NCBI GenBank assembly: GCA_003331625.1
Contig: QOPF01000004.1
Location: 1-64,000, forward strand
Length of the DNA: 64,000 bases
From: Gammaproteobacteria bacterium
GTDB lineage: Bacteria > Pseudomonadota > Gammaproteobacteria > Magnimaribacterales > AG-339-G14
Direction: 5' to 3'
A program made the position numbers and the translations under genes. Positions 1 to 9,090 of this stretch are shown here, piece after piece (position 1 is the stretch's first letter; every line of letters starts with the position of its first letter). The notes under the pieces were generated by a model. That model was not told the origin of the DNA and did no database searches. It was given only the letters and a program-made list of their open reading frames with translations.

Positions 1-1678
1 AAAGCCCACTATCAGCATCAACTACAACTACTAAAGTTAAATTAGGTATGTGATGACCTTTGGCTAATATTTGTGTTCCAACCAGAATCATCGACTGACT
101 TGTTTTTGGAAAAAAATTGTTTTCTTTTAAGGTTTTTTTATCAAAGTTATCTCTATCAATTCTAAATACTGGCGAAGAAACAAACCTTTTTTTTAAGAAA
201 ACCTCTAACTTTTCTGTTCCAGCACTGAAAAACTCTAAATTTTCTTCGAAACAGACTTCGCAAGAGCTTTTTATTTGCCTTGTTTCTCCACAATGATGAC
301 AAACTAATCTTTCAGGATTTATGTGAAATACCATAGATACATCACAGTTTCTGCATTCTGGAGTCCAGCCGCAGGATTTACAGAAAACCATCGGAGCAAA
401 ACCTTTTTTATTTAAAAAAACTAATACTTGATTTCCTTTTTCAACTTCTTTCGTAATCTCGCCTAAACTATATTCTGTTAAACCTGACTTCAATTCAGAT
501 GATCTCAGATCAGATATCTCGAATTTAGGATGCTTCGCATTCTTAACTCTTCTATTCATAAGGTGTAACGAATATTTTTTTTCATTACAATTTTTCAGGC
601 TTTCTAAACTTGGTGTTGCAGAACATAAAATCACAGGAATTTTATCTCGATTTGATTTGAAAACCGCTACATCTCTTGCTGAATACTTAAAACCATCAAA
701 TTGTTTATAAGAAGAATCATGTTCTTCATCTACTATAATTAGTCCTAAGTTTTTGAAGGGTGTTAAAGCAGCTGATCTTGTACCAACTAGGATTGACTTA
801 TGTCCTTTATTGATGAGACTCCACGAAAGAGCTCTTTCCTTTTCTGTCATGGCAGAATGCATCAAAGCAACATTGTCTGTCCCAAATCTTTTTTCTATTT
901 CTGCTTTTAAATTCGGGGTAAGTCCTATCTCAGGAACTAAAAGTAAAACTTGTTTTTCTTGAAGAATACAATCTTTAATTAAATTAAAATAAACTTCTGT
1001 TTTTCCACTGCCTGTAATACCAAAAATTAAATGCGCTAGGTTTGTCTTTGCTGTTTTTTTTATGTCTTCATAAACTTTTAATTGCTCCTTATTTAATTTT
1101 AAAAAGAATTTGTTATTAATCTTATTTTTAGATACAGGATTTTGTTTAACAGAAACTTTTTTTTCTACGTAAGTTTTTCTTTCTAACTCTTTTACAATCG
1201 CTCTAGAAATATTGTGAGCCTTTAAGCCAGAGACAGAAAGTTCTTTTTTGCTCTGAAAAACTTCAAGTGCCTCAGATTGTTTTTTTGCTCTTTTTAAAGA
1301 ATCTTTATTGATTAACAAACCTAAGTTTGTGATTTTGAAAAGTTCAATAGAGTTATCTATTGAATTTCCTTTTCTAAGCAAAGGAGGAAAAAAGGATTTA
1401 TAGACTTCGCCAATTGGTGCTTTGTAGTAATCGGAGATCCAATTTATAAGATCACAAGATGCTATATCTAACAAAGAATATTCATCTAATACCTTCTCAA
1501 TTCTTTTGATTGATTTTATTTTTGAATTAGTTTTTTTTCTTAAGACATATCCAACCAATTTTCTATTTCTAAAAGGTACAACTACTCTTGTACCTTTAGC
1601 TAATTTATCGTTGTGTTGGTATGTAAAAGATTGTCTTAAAGGAAGAGGTAATGATATGTCGTAAAAAAAATTTTCCAT
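1..1678 (-). CDS. priA: Primosomal protein N' (PriA helicase), C-terminus cut by window start
   Basis: This is a 3'-5' DNA helicase that restarts stalled replication forks by loading the primosome. I translated it by hand because the ORF track omits it for lack of a stop in the window; about 559 codons are present, starting MENFFYDISLPL at 1678. It shows a Walker A motif (GITGSGKTEVY), a DEEH Walker B box, and the PriA zinc-binding insert of four CxxC pairs (CKSC, CRNC, CHHC, CEVC). The frame stays open to base 1, ending in DADSGL, so the last helicase motifs and the C-terminal domain lie outside. The N-terminal DNA-binding domain looks complete. It is transcribed divergently from the L31 gene. 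Identification is secure; only the C-terminus is unseen. Confidence 0.95.
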   Translation of the reverse strand, partial: MENFFYDISLPLPLRQSFTYQHNDKLAKGTRVVVPFRNRKLVGYVLRKKTNSKIKSIKRIEKVLDEYSLLDIASCDLINWISDYYKAPIGEVYKSFFPPLLRKGNSIDNSIELFKITNLGLLINKDSLKRAKKQSEALEVFQSKKELSVSGLKAHNISRAIVKELERKTYVEKKVSVKQNPVSKNKINNKFFLKLNKEQLKVYEDIKKTAKTNLAHLIFGITGSGKTEVYFNLIKDCILQEKQVLLLVPEIGLTPNLKAEIEKRFGTDNVALMHSAMTEKERALSWSLINKGHKSILVGTRSAALTPFKNLGLIIVDEEHDSSYKQFDGFKYSARDVAVFKSNRDKIPVILCSATPSLESLKNCNEKKYSLHLMNRRVKNAKHPKFEISDLRSSELKSGLTEYSLGEITKEVEKGNQVLVFLNKKGFAPMVFCKSCGWTPECRNCDVSMVFHINPERLVCHHCGETRQIKSSCEVCFEENLEFFSAGTEKLEVFLKKRFVSSPVFRIDRDNFDKKTLKENNFFPKTSQSMILVGTQILAKGHHIPNLTLVVVVDADSGL

Positions 1679-1688
1679 TTAAGTATAT

Positions 1689-1716
1689 TTGAGAATAAAT
1701 TGTCTTCTGGTATAGT
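1689..1716 (+). promoter_or_regulatory. Candidate sigma-70 promoter with extended -10
   Basis: A TGG-TATAGT extended -10 (hexamer at 1711-1716) is preceded by TTGAGA at 1689-1694 with a 16-base spacer. It lies about 35 bases before the L31 start, in the gap between divergent priA and the L31 gene. This is pattern recognition only, with no transcript data. Confidence 0.5.
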
Positions 1717-1749
1717 GCGCCAGCATATTTTTAATTTCAAGATTATCAA

Positions 1750-2247
1750 ATGAAAAAAGAAATTCATCCAGAATACCGAGAAGTTTTATTTCACGATACA
1801 AGTGTGGATGAATACTTTCTTATTCCTTCAACTTTAAGCACCGACCAAACAAGAGAATGGGAAGATGGTAATACTTACCCATACTGCCCTTTGGATGTGT
1901 CTTCTGCATCTCACCCTTTTTATACTGGAAAACAAAAAATAATTGATACTGGCGGAAGAGTAGAAAGATTTAAAAAACGTTTTTCTAAAAATAAACCTGT
2001 TGTGAAAGAAGAGATTGCTCAAGATAGCAAGGAAACTATTGCTGAAGTATCAAATCCAGAATTGGAAGAAAAAAAAGGCGATAGTGCTGAGGTCGTAGAA
2101 GAAATTACTCCCGAAGTATCTCTATCCAATGAGGATAATCCAACAACGGATCAAGACAAACAAGATGCTTCAGAATTGACTTCTAGCTCAGAAGATAACT
2201 TAAATAAATCAGAAGAAGATACATCAACTGAATCTTCTAAAGAATAA
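1750..2247 (+). CDS. rpmE2: 50S ribosomal protein L31 type B with long acidic C-terminal tail
   Basis: Residues 1 to about 80 match the L31 type B family: [19 protein letters not shown] and later [12 protein letters not shown] followed by a basic RFKKRFSKN stretch. The family is usually about 85-90 residues and lacks the zinc-binding cysteines of type A L31. Here the protein runs to 165 residues. The extra roughly 80 residues are almost entirely E, D, S, T, N and K with no predicted fold, so they form a highly acidic, probably disordered tail. There is no stop codon or frame change between the two parts, so it reads as one gene. It stands alone between priA and typA. The L31 assignment is strong; the role of the tail is unknown. 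A consistent extended -10 promoter lies just upstream. Confidence 0.88.
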   Translation: MKKEIHPEYREVLFHDTSVDEYFLIPSTLSTDQTREWEDGNTYPYCPLDVSSASHPFYTGKQKIIDTGGRVERFKKRFSKNKPVVKEEIAQDSKETIAEVSNPELEEKKGDSAEVVEEITPEVSLSNEDNPTTDQDKQDASELTSSSEDNLNKSEEDTSTESSKE

Positions 2248-2301
2248 ATACCTTAAAAATTATAAGTTTGATAAGCGAAAATCTTATCTAGAAATCTATT
2301 A

Positions 2302-4089
2302 ATGAATCCTAAGAATATAAGAAATATTGCAATAATTGCTCATGTTGATCATGGAAAAACGACACTGGTAGATAAATTACTAGAACAGTCTGGGACTCTT
2401 GATAGAAAAAATATTGGATCTGAAAGAATTATGGATTCTAACGATCAAGAAAAAGAAAGAGGGATAACCATTCTTTCTAAAAATACTGCCATTACATGGA
2501 AAGATCATAAGATAAACATAGTCGATACCCCTGGACATGCAGACTTTGGTGGAGAAGTTGAGAGAGTTCTTTCTATGGTTGATTCAGTTTTACTTCTGGT
2601 AGATGCTGTTGACGGTCCTATGCCTCAAACAAGATTTGTAACTGAAAAAGCTTTTGAGAGAGGATTAAATCCAATTTTAGTAATTAATAAAATAGACAGG
2701 CCTAGTGCGCGTCCTGATTGGGTTTTGGATCAAGTCTTTGATTTATTTGACAGATTGGGAGGAAATGATGAACAAATGGACTTTCCAACAATCTATGCCT
2801 CTGCTTTGAATGGTACTTCTGGCATGGAAATTGAAAAAATTGAGAATGATATGTCTCCTTTATTGGATCTAATTTTAAGAGAAGTTAGTGAGCCACAAGT
2901 CAGTCCAAGTGATCCTTTTCAGATGCAAATAAGCGCATTAGATAGTAATAGTTATGTTGGAGTAATCGGCATAGGAAGAATTTCAAGAGGAAACATCAAG
3001 CCAAATGACCAAGTCACAGTCCTTAATTCAGAGGGTGTAGAAAAACGTGGAAAAGTTTTGCAAGTTTTAAGTCACGATGGTTTAGAAAGAATTGAAGTCC
3101 CTCAAGCTGAAGCAGGAGATATTGTTTGCGTAACTGGATTGGAAAAGTTATTTATATCAGATACTTTATGTGATCCCGAGCATGTAGATCCATTACCCGC
3201 TCTCTCAGTTGATGAGCCTACAGTAAGTATGACATTTCAAGTTAACGACTCACCTTTTGCGGGTAAGGAAGGAAAATTTGTAACTTCAAGAAATATTAAA
3301 GATCGTCTAGATCAAGAGCTTTTAAGCAATGTTGCCTTAAGAGTTGAGCCTGGAGAAAGTGCTGATAAATTTAAAGTTTCTGGACGAGGAGAACTTCACC
3401 TTTCTGTGCTCATAGAAAGCATGAGAAGGGATGGTTTTGAATTGGGAGTTTCTAAACCAGAAGTAATCCAAAAAGAAGTAGATGGAGAAATACATGAGCC
3501 ATTCGAACAAATCGTTATAGATATCGAAGATGAGCATCAGGGTTCGATTATGGAAGAGATGGGCTTGAGAAAAGCGGAGTTAAAAAATATCAAGCCTAAT
3601 GAAAATGGAAGGACTAAGCTTGACTTTATTGCTCCTTCAAGAGGAATGATTGGCTTTCGATCTCATTTCCTTACGATAACAAGTGGTACAGGAATTTTGA
3701 CCAGTATTTTCGATCATTATGGTCCTGCTAAAAAAGGAGAAATTACTACCAGACAGAATGGTGTTCTTGTTTCAATGGCTGCAGGAAAAACTTTAGCCTA
3801 TTCACTTTTTAACTTACAAAATAGAGGAAAGCTTTTTGTGGGTCATGGTTTGGAAGTTTATAAAGGGCAAATTGTAGGGCTTCATTCAAGAGATAATGAT
3901 TTACCTGTAAACCCTACCAAAGCAAAACAGCTCACAAATGTTAGAGCATCGGGAACAGATGAAAACTTAATTTTAGTCCCTCATATAGAACATTCTTTGG
4001 AACAAGCTTTAGAGTTTATTGAAGAAGATGAGTTAGTAGAAGTAACTCCAAGCGCAATAAGATTAAGAAAAAAAGAATTTAGGTTTTAG
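2302..4089 (+). CDS. typA: Ribosome-associated translational GTPase TypA/BipA
   Basis: This is a translational GTPase of the EF-G/LepA class that binds the 70S ribosome and helps 50S assembly under stress or cold. At 595 residues it is close to the usual ~600. The G domain starts at the N-terminus with AHVDHGKTT (residues 13-21), then [17 protein letters not shown] (from residue 75) and NKID. A domain-2 beta barrel, the EF-G-like domains III and V, and the BipA-specific C-terminal domain (ending [16 protein letters not shown]) follow in order. It is 54 bases after the L31 gene on the same strand and probably shares its transcript. It converges with dut, with only 16 bases between their stops and no hairpin terminator visible. 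Confidence 0.97.
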   Translation: MNPKNIRNIAIIAHVDHGKTTLVDKLLEQSGTLDRKNIGSERIMDSNDQEKERGITILSKNTAITWKDHKINIVDTPGHADFGGEVERVLSMVDSVLLLVDAVDGPMPQTRFVTEKAFERGLNPILVINKIDRPSARPDWVLDQVFDLFDRLGGNDEQMDFPTIYASALNGTSGMEIEKIENDMSPLLDLILREVSEPQVSPSDPFQMQISALDSNSYVGVIGIGRISRGNIKPNDQVTVLNSEGVEKRGKVLQVLSHDGLERIEVPQAEAGDIVCVTGLEKLFISDTLCDPEHVDPLPALSVDEPTVSMTFQVNDSPFAGKEGKFVTSRNIKDRLDQELLSNVALRVEPGESADKFKVSGRGELHLSVLIESMRRDGFELGVSKPEVIQKEVDGEIHEPFEQIVIDIEDEHQGSIMEEMGLRKAELKNIKPNENGRTKLDFIAPSRGMIGFRSHFLTITSGTGILTSIFDHYGPAKKGEITTRQNGVLVSMAAGKTLAYSLFNLQNRGKLFVGHGLEVYKGQIVGLHSRDNDLPVNPTKAKQLTNVRASGTDENLILVPHIEHSLEQALEFIEEDELVEVTPSAIRLRKKEFRF

Positions 4090-4105
4090 ATTTTTTTAAA
4101 TTATT

Positions 4106-4657
4106 CTATTTTCTTCCTGAAGATCCGAATCCCTTACCTCCGCGTTCTGAAGAAGCAAAATCAGAAACTATTTTAAAGTTTGGTGATGTGATTTCAATAA
4201 ACATCATCTGCGCTATTCTGTCTCCAGGAGAGATCTCGAAAGGCTCATTTGACCTATTCCATAAAGAAACCATTATCTCTCCTTGATAGTCAGAATCTAT
4301 TAAGCCAATTAGATTTCCTAAGACGATACCATTCTTATGGCCTAAACCAGATCTTGGAAGAATAAAAGCTGCATATTTTGAATTATTTATATGAATTGCA
4401 AATCCTGTTGAAAAAAGAAAGGTTTCTCCCGGCACTAATATTTTATTTTGCTTAATATTTGTTCTTAAATCTAAAGCTGCTGAACCTGAAGTGCTAAAAC
4501 TTGGAAAAGGTATCTTATCTCCAAGATCTTTATCTAATACTTTAAACTCGATATTTAATGGATTACTTGAATTTTTTTTTGAGGTAGGCCTTACTGCTTT
4601 AGAAATTAAGGAAGGAAGGAAGATCCCTACCAGTTTCAATAAAATCCATCTAATCAT
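4106..4657 (-). CDS. dut: dUTP pyrophosphatase with N-terminal hydrophobic extension
   Basis: This enzyme hydrolyses dUTP to dUMP and pyrophosphate, keeping uracil out of DNA and feeding thymidylate synthesis. The trimeric dUTPase motifs are all present: SGSAALDLRT (motif 1), PRSGLGHKNGI (2), GLIDSDYQGEI (3), GDRIAQMMF (4) and RGGKGFGSSG (5). The first ATG gives 183 residues, about 30 more than usual. The extra N-terminus (MIRWILLKLVGIFLPSLIS) is hydrophobic and precedes the normal beginning near NIEFKVLD. No ATG, GTG or TTG occurs in frame near the conventional start, so the extension is probably translated. The start overlaps the coaBC stop by 8 bases, suggesting translational coupling; coaBC-dut is a common gammaproteobacterial pair. 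Confidence 0.95.
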   Translation of the reverse strand: MIRWILLKLVGIFLPSLISKAVRPTSKKNSSNPLNIEFKVLDKDLGDKIPFPSFSTSGSAALDLRTNIKQNKILVPGETFLFSTGFAIHINNSKYAAFILPRSGLGHKNGIVLGNLIGLIDSDYQGEIMVSLWNRSNEPFEISPGDRIAQMMFIEITSPNFKIVSDFASSERGGKGFGSSGRK

Positions 4658-5852
4658 CTAAAATGTTCTTGGAGATAAATTGAATTATTTTTCTAGAAAC
4701 TTTCTCTTTTGAAGTTTTAGCTATTTTTAATTCTTCTTTTTCAGATATCAAGAATACCTCATTTTCATCAGAATCAAATCCGATAGAACTATCAGAAACG
4801 TCGTTGGCAACAATCAAATTGAGTTTTTTTGAAATAAGTTTTTTCTTTGCGTTATCAATTAAGTTTTCTGTTTCTGCAGCAAAACCAACGATCTTTAGTT
4901 CAGGATTGTCTTTTGAAACTAGTTTCAAAATATCTTCATTTTTTTCTAATTCTAAATTGAAGCTTTTACTATCTTCTTTTTTTATTTTATTTTTCTTTAT
5001 ATCTTTCATTTTGAAATCTGAAACTGCCGCGGTGGAGATAAACAAATCTATCTCAGGAATGCTTTCAATAACTTTTTCACACATTTCTTGAGCAGATTCA
5101 ACATTGATGCGACTAACTCTTTCGGGAGTTTCTAAGTTAACTGGCCCAGTGATTAGCTGAACAATGGCGGATTCTTCCATTGCTGCTTTAGCTAATGAGA
5201 ACCCCATTTTTCCTGAACTTTTATTAGAAATATACCTAACCGGATCAATCTTTTCTCTTGTTGGACCAGCAGTGATTAGTATTTTTTTTCCTGCTAACAA
5301 TCCCGAAGAAAATTCTTTTCCAACTATTTCGATAATTTCTTTTGGCTCTGACATTCTGCCAGGGCCAATATCACCACATGCTTGATCTCCCTCATTTGGT
5401 CCTATTTGAATAAAGATAGGCAGTTTAAGCGAGGCTAGGTTTTTTTTAGTTCGCTTATCTTTCCACATAGCTTGATTCATAGCAGGAGCAAAAAATATTT
5501 TAGAATCAGCAGCTAAACATACTGCTGACATTAAATCGTCTCCTCTTCCCCCAGCCAGTTTTGCCAAGCTATCTGCCGAGCAAGGTGAAATAACAATAGC
5601 GTCAGCCCATTTAGCAAGTTCTATATGGCCCATTGCAGATTCTGCTTTAGGGTCTAGTAGGTCTGAATGGACTTCGTTGCCGGATAAAGCTTGCATCGTA
5701 AGAGGCGTAATAAACTCTTTTGCAGCTTCTGTCATCAACACTCTTACGTTGCTGCCTGAACTCTTGAAAAGCCTTATAAGCTCGGCTGCCTTATAGGCAG
5801 CTATTCCGCCGGTAACGCAAAGTAGAATTTGCTTATTAGCAAGTTGATTCAT
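4650..5852 (-). CDS. coaBC: Bifunctional phosphopantothenoylcysteine decarboxylase / phosphopantothenate-cysteine ligase
   Basis: CoaBC performs two successive steps of coenzyme A synthesis: ligation of cysteine to 4'-phosphopantothenate (CoaB) and FMN-dependent decarboxylation (CoaC). Residues 1 to about 180 form the flavoprotein CoaC half: CVTGGIAAYKAAELIR, GHIELAKWADA with the active-site histidine, the PAMN motif and the cysteine loop GDQACGDIGPGRM. Residues from about 190 form CoaB with AGPTREKIDPVRYISN and the lysine-rich nucleotide-binding part. The 400-residue length is normal. It is first in a two-gene unit with dut. rpmB lies divergently upstream. Confidence 0.97.
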   Translation of the reverse strand: MNQLANKQILLCVTGGIAAYKAAELIRLFKSSGSNVRVLMTEAAKEFITPLTMQALSGNEVHSDLLDPKAESAMGHIELAKWADAIVISPCSADSLAKLAGGRGDDLMSAVCLAADSKIFFAPAMNQAMWKDKRTKKNLASLKLPIFIQIGPNEGDQACGDIGPGRMSEPKEIIEIVGKEFSSGLLAGKKILITAGPTREKIDPVRYISNKSSGKMGFSLAKAAMEESAIVQLITGPVNLETPERVSRINVESAQEMCEKVIESIPEIDLFISTAAVSDFKMKDIKKNKIKKEDSKSFNLELEKNEDILKLVSKDNPELKIVGFAAETENLIDNAKKKLISKKLNLIVANDVSDSSIGFDSDENEVFLISEKEELKIAKTSKEKVSRKIIQFISKNILDD

Positions 5853-5895
5853 TTAAAAATTATAACTCAGATAGGTTTCTTTGGGCTTAGGATTC

Positions 5896-5904
5896 TGGTA
5901 TAAA
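5896..5904 (+). promoter_or_regulatory. Candidate extended -10 promoter for rpmB-rpmG
   Basis: TGG-TATAAA lies about 23 bases before the rpmB start, in the short divergent gap with coaBC. It has the same extended TGn -10 layout seen upstream of the L31 gene. The -35 position holds only a weak TTTCTT. Confidence 0.45.
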
Positions 5905-5926
5905 GCTCTACTCGAAAGAGATTATT

Positions 5927-6163
5927 ATGAGCAAAGAGTGTCAAGTAACAGGTAAAACTCCAATGGCTGGAAACAACGTTTCAAAAGCTATCAATAAAAC
6001 AAAAAGAAAGTTTATGCCTAATCTTCATCGTCATAAATTTTGGGTAGAATCTGAAAATAAATATATTACCCTGACTGTTTCAACTAAAGGTCTGAGAATC
6101 ATTGATAAAAAAGGAATTGATTCAGTACTTAAAGAAATTAGAGATAGAGGAGAAAAAATATGA
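5927..6163 (+). CDS. rpmB: 50S ribosomal protein L28
   Basis: This is a large-subunit ribosomal protein. The 78-residue sequence follows the family throughout: [15 protein letters not shown], the basic [14 protein letters not shown] and [14 protein letters not shown] near the end. It lacks the CxxC zinc ligands found in some L28 forms. Its TGA stop overlaps the rpmG start as ATGA, the standard rpmB-rpmG coupling. The frame begins at an ATG behind a purine-rich GAAAGAGA stretch. Confidence 0.98.
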   Translation: MSKECQVTGKTPMAGNNVSKAINKTKRKFMPNLHRHKFWVESENKYITLTVSTKGLRIIDKKGIDSVLKEIRDRGEKI

Positions 6164-6315
6164 GAGAAAAAATAAAATTAGTTTCCTCCGCTGGTACTGG
6201 CCACTTCTATACCACTGACAAAAATAAAACAAAAACTCCTGACAAAATAGAAATAAAAAAGTATGACCCTAGAGTCAAAAAACACGTCATCTACAAAGAA
6301 GAAAAAATCAAATAA
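6160..6315 (+). CDS. rpmG: 50S ribosomal protein L33 (51 residues, below ORF-track cutoff)
   Basis: This large-subunit ribosomal protein is absent from the supplied track because it is only 51 residues. Translation gives [19 protein letters not shown] and ends [10 protein letters not shown], an almost family-perfect L33. It is the cysteine-free form, with no zinc ribbon. It starts a few residues later than E. coli L33, which has MAKGI before REKIK. The ATG overlaps the rpmB stop by four bases, which fixes the start. Its last 53 bases are overlapped out of frame by the longest reading of maf. Confidence 0.97.
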   Translation: MREKIKLVSSAGTGHFYTTDKNKTKTPDKIEIKKYDPRVKKHVIYKEEKIK

Positions 6316-6928
6316 TTTTGACATTTACCTAGCGTCTAGCTCCCCAAGAAGATTTGAGATTCTAAAAAATCTAAAGGTAAATTTCGAGCTTTTAAAATGC
6401 GACTTTAACGAAGACAATTTCAGCGAAGAAGATCCACAAAATTTTGTTTTAAAAAATACTCAACAAAAATGTTTAACTGCCCAAGCTTTTAGACAAAAAA
6501 GTAATCTCACAAATAAACCCGTACTTACCGCGGACACCATTGTTTCAATGGACGGAAAGATCTTTGGAAAGCCTGCTGATAAAGATCATGCTATTTCAAT
6601 GTTATTGGAACTTTCTGGCAGAAAGCATTCTGTAATGACTTGTATCTGTCTCGGGGAAATGGATTCCGAAAAGAATTCAAATGTTAAGATGGCTTTCGAT
6701 GTAATTACTACAGAAGTAACATTTTCAAATTTAACAGCAAATGAATGTGCAAAGTATTGGGCAACTGGTGAACCCAAAGATAAAGCAGGCGCATATGGTA
6801 TTCAAGGATACGGAGCTTTATTTGTTGATTCTATAAAAGGTAGTCACAGCAATGTCGTAGGTTTACCAATTCAAGAAACTTGTAAAATCTTAAAGCAAAA
6901 AAACATTAGTTATTGGCTTAATCTTTGA
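6263..6928 (+). CDS. Maf-family nucleotide pyrophosphatase (YhdE-like)
   Basis: Maf proteins are house-cleaning pyrophosphatases acting on dTTP/UTP or modified nucleotides. The core starts at [14 protein letters not shown], followed by [29 protein letters not shown] and [13 protein letters not shown] with SHSNVVGLP. The GIQG and VVGLP motifs place it in the YhdE subgroup (dTTP/UTPase) rather than YceF. The listed ATG lies inside rpmG in another frame, and the first ~17 residues are K/S/T-rich and unlike any Maf, so the true start may be a non-ATG codon near 6317-6323. It follows the ribosomal genes and precedes lnt by about 25 bases. Confidence 0.9.
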   Translation: MTLESKNTSSTKKKKSNNFDIYLASSSPRRFEILKNLKVNFELLKCDFNEDNFSEEDPQNFVLKNTQQKCLTAQAFRQKSNLTNKPVLTADTIVSMDGKIFGKPADKDHAISMLLELSGRKHSVMTCICLGEMDSEKNSNVKMAFDVITTEVTFSNLTANECAKYWATGEPKDKAGAYGIQGYGALFVDSIKGSHSNVVGLPIQETCKILKQKNISYWLNL

Positions 6929-6954
6929 ATACTTAATTCAGATAAAATGTATTG

Positions 6955-8478
6955 ATGGGATTTATCAAACTCATTACTAGTTTTGTTTTAGGTGCAATTT
7001 TAATTTTATCCTTCCAGCCCTTTGGCTATTGGCCAATAAGCTTTTTAGTGCCTGGACTTTTATACGTGTTGATTCGAAATGAAAATTTTAAAAAAACTTT
7101 TTTTATTTCATATTCCTTTGGATTTGGTTTGTGGGCATGGGGAATATTCTGGATAGAAAATAGTATCACCGTATATGGGGGAGCAAACTTTTTTGTAGGG
7201 ATTTTTCTTACATTAATTCTTGCAGCTTTTTTAAGTTTCTTTCAAGCTTTTAGTTTTTCTCTTTTTTTTATATTTAAAAATAAAAATATTTTTAATGCCT
7301 TTCTTCTTTTTCCAGCATGCTGGATTTTAGGTGAATGGCTGAGAGAATTTTTATTTACCGGCTTTCCTTGGTTGTATTTAGGTTATACGACTATAGATAA
7401 TTTTTTACTTAAAGGTTTTATTCCAATTCTTGGAGTGTTTGGTACAGGATTTATGACGGTATTAATATCACAATGTATTTTTATCTCGCTTTTTGATTCT
7501 TCAATCAACCGTAATAAGAAAGTAATTTTTACTAGTACAATTTTAATTCTGTTAGTTTTTGTCATGAATGAATCTTTGAAGCTCAAAGAATGGACGAAAA
7601 CCTCAGGATCTTTTGATGCCCTAATAGTGCAACCTAATATAGATATAGATAAGAAATGGAGCGCGGAAGGAAGAAAAAAAATTAATAAAGATATCCAAAA
7701 AAAAATTGGTGAAAACCTTTTAACAGAAAAAAAACAGAAAATAGTATTATTTTGGCCTGAAGTTACTTTAACCGATCCTCTTTACGTTGAAGAGATTGAA
7801 TTATTAGAAAAAAAATTATTAGAAAATAATGATTCTTTAGGAGTTCTATTAGGAACACTTATTATTAGTGAATCTGGTGAACTTAAAAATTCATTAATTG
7901 GACTAGGAGCTATCAAAGGAATTTACGATAAGAAATATCTTGTACCATTTGGAGAGTACGTTCCATTATCAGGGGTATTTAATAGATTCTTTAATTTTTT
8001 TAACTTTAATAGGCCTTCTATTATTGCTGGAGAAGGCACAAGTCTTCTAGGCGATGAGTTTATTAAAATATCCCCTGCTATCTGCTATGAAATTGCTTAT
8101 CAAGAAACCTATTTGAAAAATAGTGATACTTCAAACTTACTTTTCAATGCAAGCAATGATAACTGGTTTGGTAAAACCATTGGGCCTTATCAGCATCTTC
8201 AGATTGCAAGATTCAGGGCTGCAGAAAATCAAAAGTATTTAATAAGATCTACATCTACCGGAATAAGTGCCTTTATAAACGATAAAGGAAAAATTATTAG
8301 TAAAACTAATATTGCAAAAAAGAATGTTCCTTCTGAAAGTTTAAAAGAAAAAGTTATCTTAAAGTCAGGACAAACTCCTTTTTCGAAAATGGGTAAAAAT
8401 CCTTTTATATATTTTTTAATTATTATCTTTTTTGTATCTACGATATTAAAATTTAGAAATAATGTTTTTGATAATTAA
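6955..8478 (+). CDS. lnt: Apolipoprotein N-acyltransferase
   Basis: Lnt adds the third acyl chain to the N-terminal cysteine of lipoproteins, the last step of lipoprotein maturation in the inner membrane. The first ~215 residues hold about six to seven membrane helices, followed by the carbon-nitrogen hydrolase domain with the catalytic glutamate in FWPEVTL, a lysine in the central part (KKYLVPFGEYVPL region) and the catalytic cysteine in SPAICYEIAY. A final membrane segment closes the protein. The track starts at a TTG (6952), but an ATG follows directly at 6955 and is preferred, giving 507 residues. The 3' end overlaps the next lipoprotein gene by 17 bases; that product is a likely substrate. 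Confidence 0.95.
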   Translation: MGFIKLITSFVLGAILILSFQPFGYWPISFLVPGLLYVLIRNENFKKTFFISYSFGFGLWAWGIFWIENSITVYGGANFFVGIFLTLILAAFLSFFQAFSFSLFFIFKNKNIFNAFLLFPACWILGEWLREFLFTGFPWLYLGYTTIDNFLLKGFIPILGVFGTGFMTVLISQCIFISLFDSSINRNKKVIFTSTILILLVFVMNESLKLKEWTKTSGSFDALIVQPNIDIDKKWSAEGRKKINKDIQKKIGENLLTEKKQKIVLFWPEVTLTDPLYVEEIELLEKKLLENNDSLGVLLGTLIISESGELKNSLIGLGAIKGIYDKKYLVPFGEYVPLSGVFNRFFNFFNFNRPSIIAGEGTSLLGDEFIKISPAICYEIAYQETYLKNSDTSNLLFNASNDNWFGKTIGPYQHLQIARFRAAENQKYLIRSTSTGISAFINDKGKIISKTNIAKKNVPSESLKEKVILKSGQTPFSKMGKNPFIYFLIIIFFVSTILKFRNNVFDN

Positions 8479-9067
8479 ATCCACTTCATACTTCCTGTTA
8501 GTTTTGTTTATCTTTGGATGCAGCTTAGTTCCTTTGAATTTTTCTAATTACGAAAATATTGATCTTCAAAAATTTAGCGAATTAAATAAAAATAAGACGC
8601 ATATTCTAATAAATTTATCTAATCAAGAACTTATAATACAAAGTCCTTATTCGAAAAAAACCTTCCCAATCTCTTCTTCTTCTTATGGTATTGGTAGTTT
8701 AAGAAACAGTTTTAAGACTCCTCTTGGAGCTCATGTAATTTCAGAAAAAATTGGTCAGGGAGCAAAGTTAGGTTCGGTATTCAAAGCTAGGAAATTCACT
8801 GGTAATGTCATTAAACCAATAATTGAAAAGATTGATATTAAGGATGACGTAATTACTTCAAGAATTCTTTGGCTTGATGGTTTAGAACTGGGAAAGAATA
8901 GAGGAGGAAACGTAGATTCAAAAAGTCGCTATATATACATTCATGGCACAGCTGAGGAAGGTTTAATTGGTAAACCTGCTTCGTTAGGCTGCATAAGAAT
9001 GAAGAACAAGGACGTTATAAAGTTATTCAATAGAGTCAGAGAAGGTACCCAGGTATTGATTTACTGA
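8462..9067 (+). CDS. Lipoprotein with L,D-transpeptidase (YkuD) domain
   Basis: This is probably a peptidoglycan-modifying L,D-transpeptidase anchored to a membrane by lipid. The N-terminus is a lipoprotein signal with a lipobox ending FIFGC (cysteine about residue 20). The C-terminal half carries the YkuD catalytic signature: IYIHGTAEEG followed by SLGCIRM, where the cysteine is the nucleophile. It is 201 residues long and lacks a LysM domain, so it is at the small end of the family. Such enzymes make 3-3 crosslinks, attach Braun-type lipoprotein or detach it; the sequence does not tell which. The overlap with lnt suggests one transcript. Confidence 0.88.
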   Translation: MFLIIKSTSYFLLVLFIFGCSLVPLNFSNYENIDLQKFSELNKNKTHILINLSNQELIIQSPYSKKTFPISSSSYGIGSLRNSFKTPLGAHVISEKIGQGAKLGSVFKARKFTGNVIKPIIEKIDIKDDVITSRILWLDGLELGKNRGGNVDSKSRYIYIHGTAEEGLIGKPASLGCIRMKNKDVIKLFNRVREGTQVLIY

Positions 9068-9090
9068 GCCTTATTAATTAAGTTAATACA

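Noticed and set aside
753-962. 69-residue plus-strand ORF
   Set aside because: Inside priA, whose reading on the minus strand gives all helicase motifs.
1834-2022. Minus-strand ORF over the L31 gene
   Set aside because: Antisense shadow; the plus strand is the recognised ribosomal protein.
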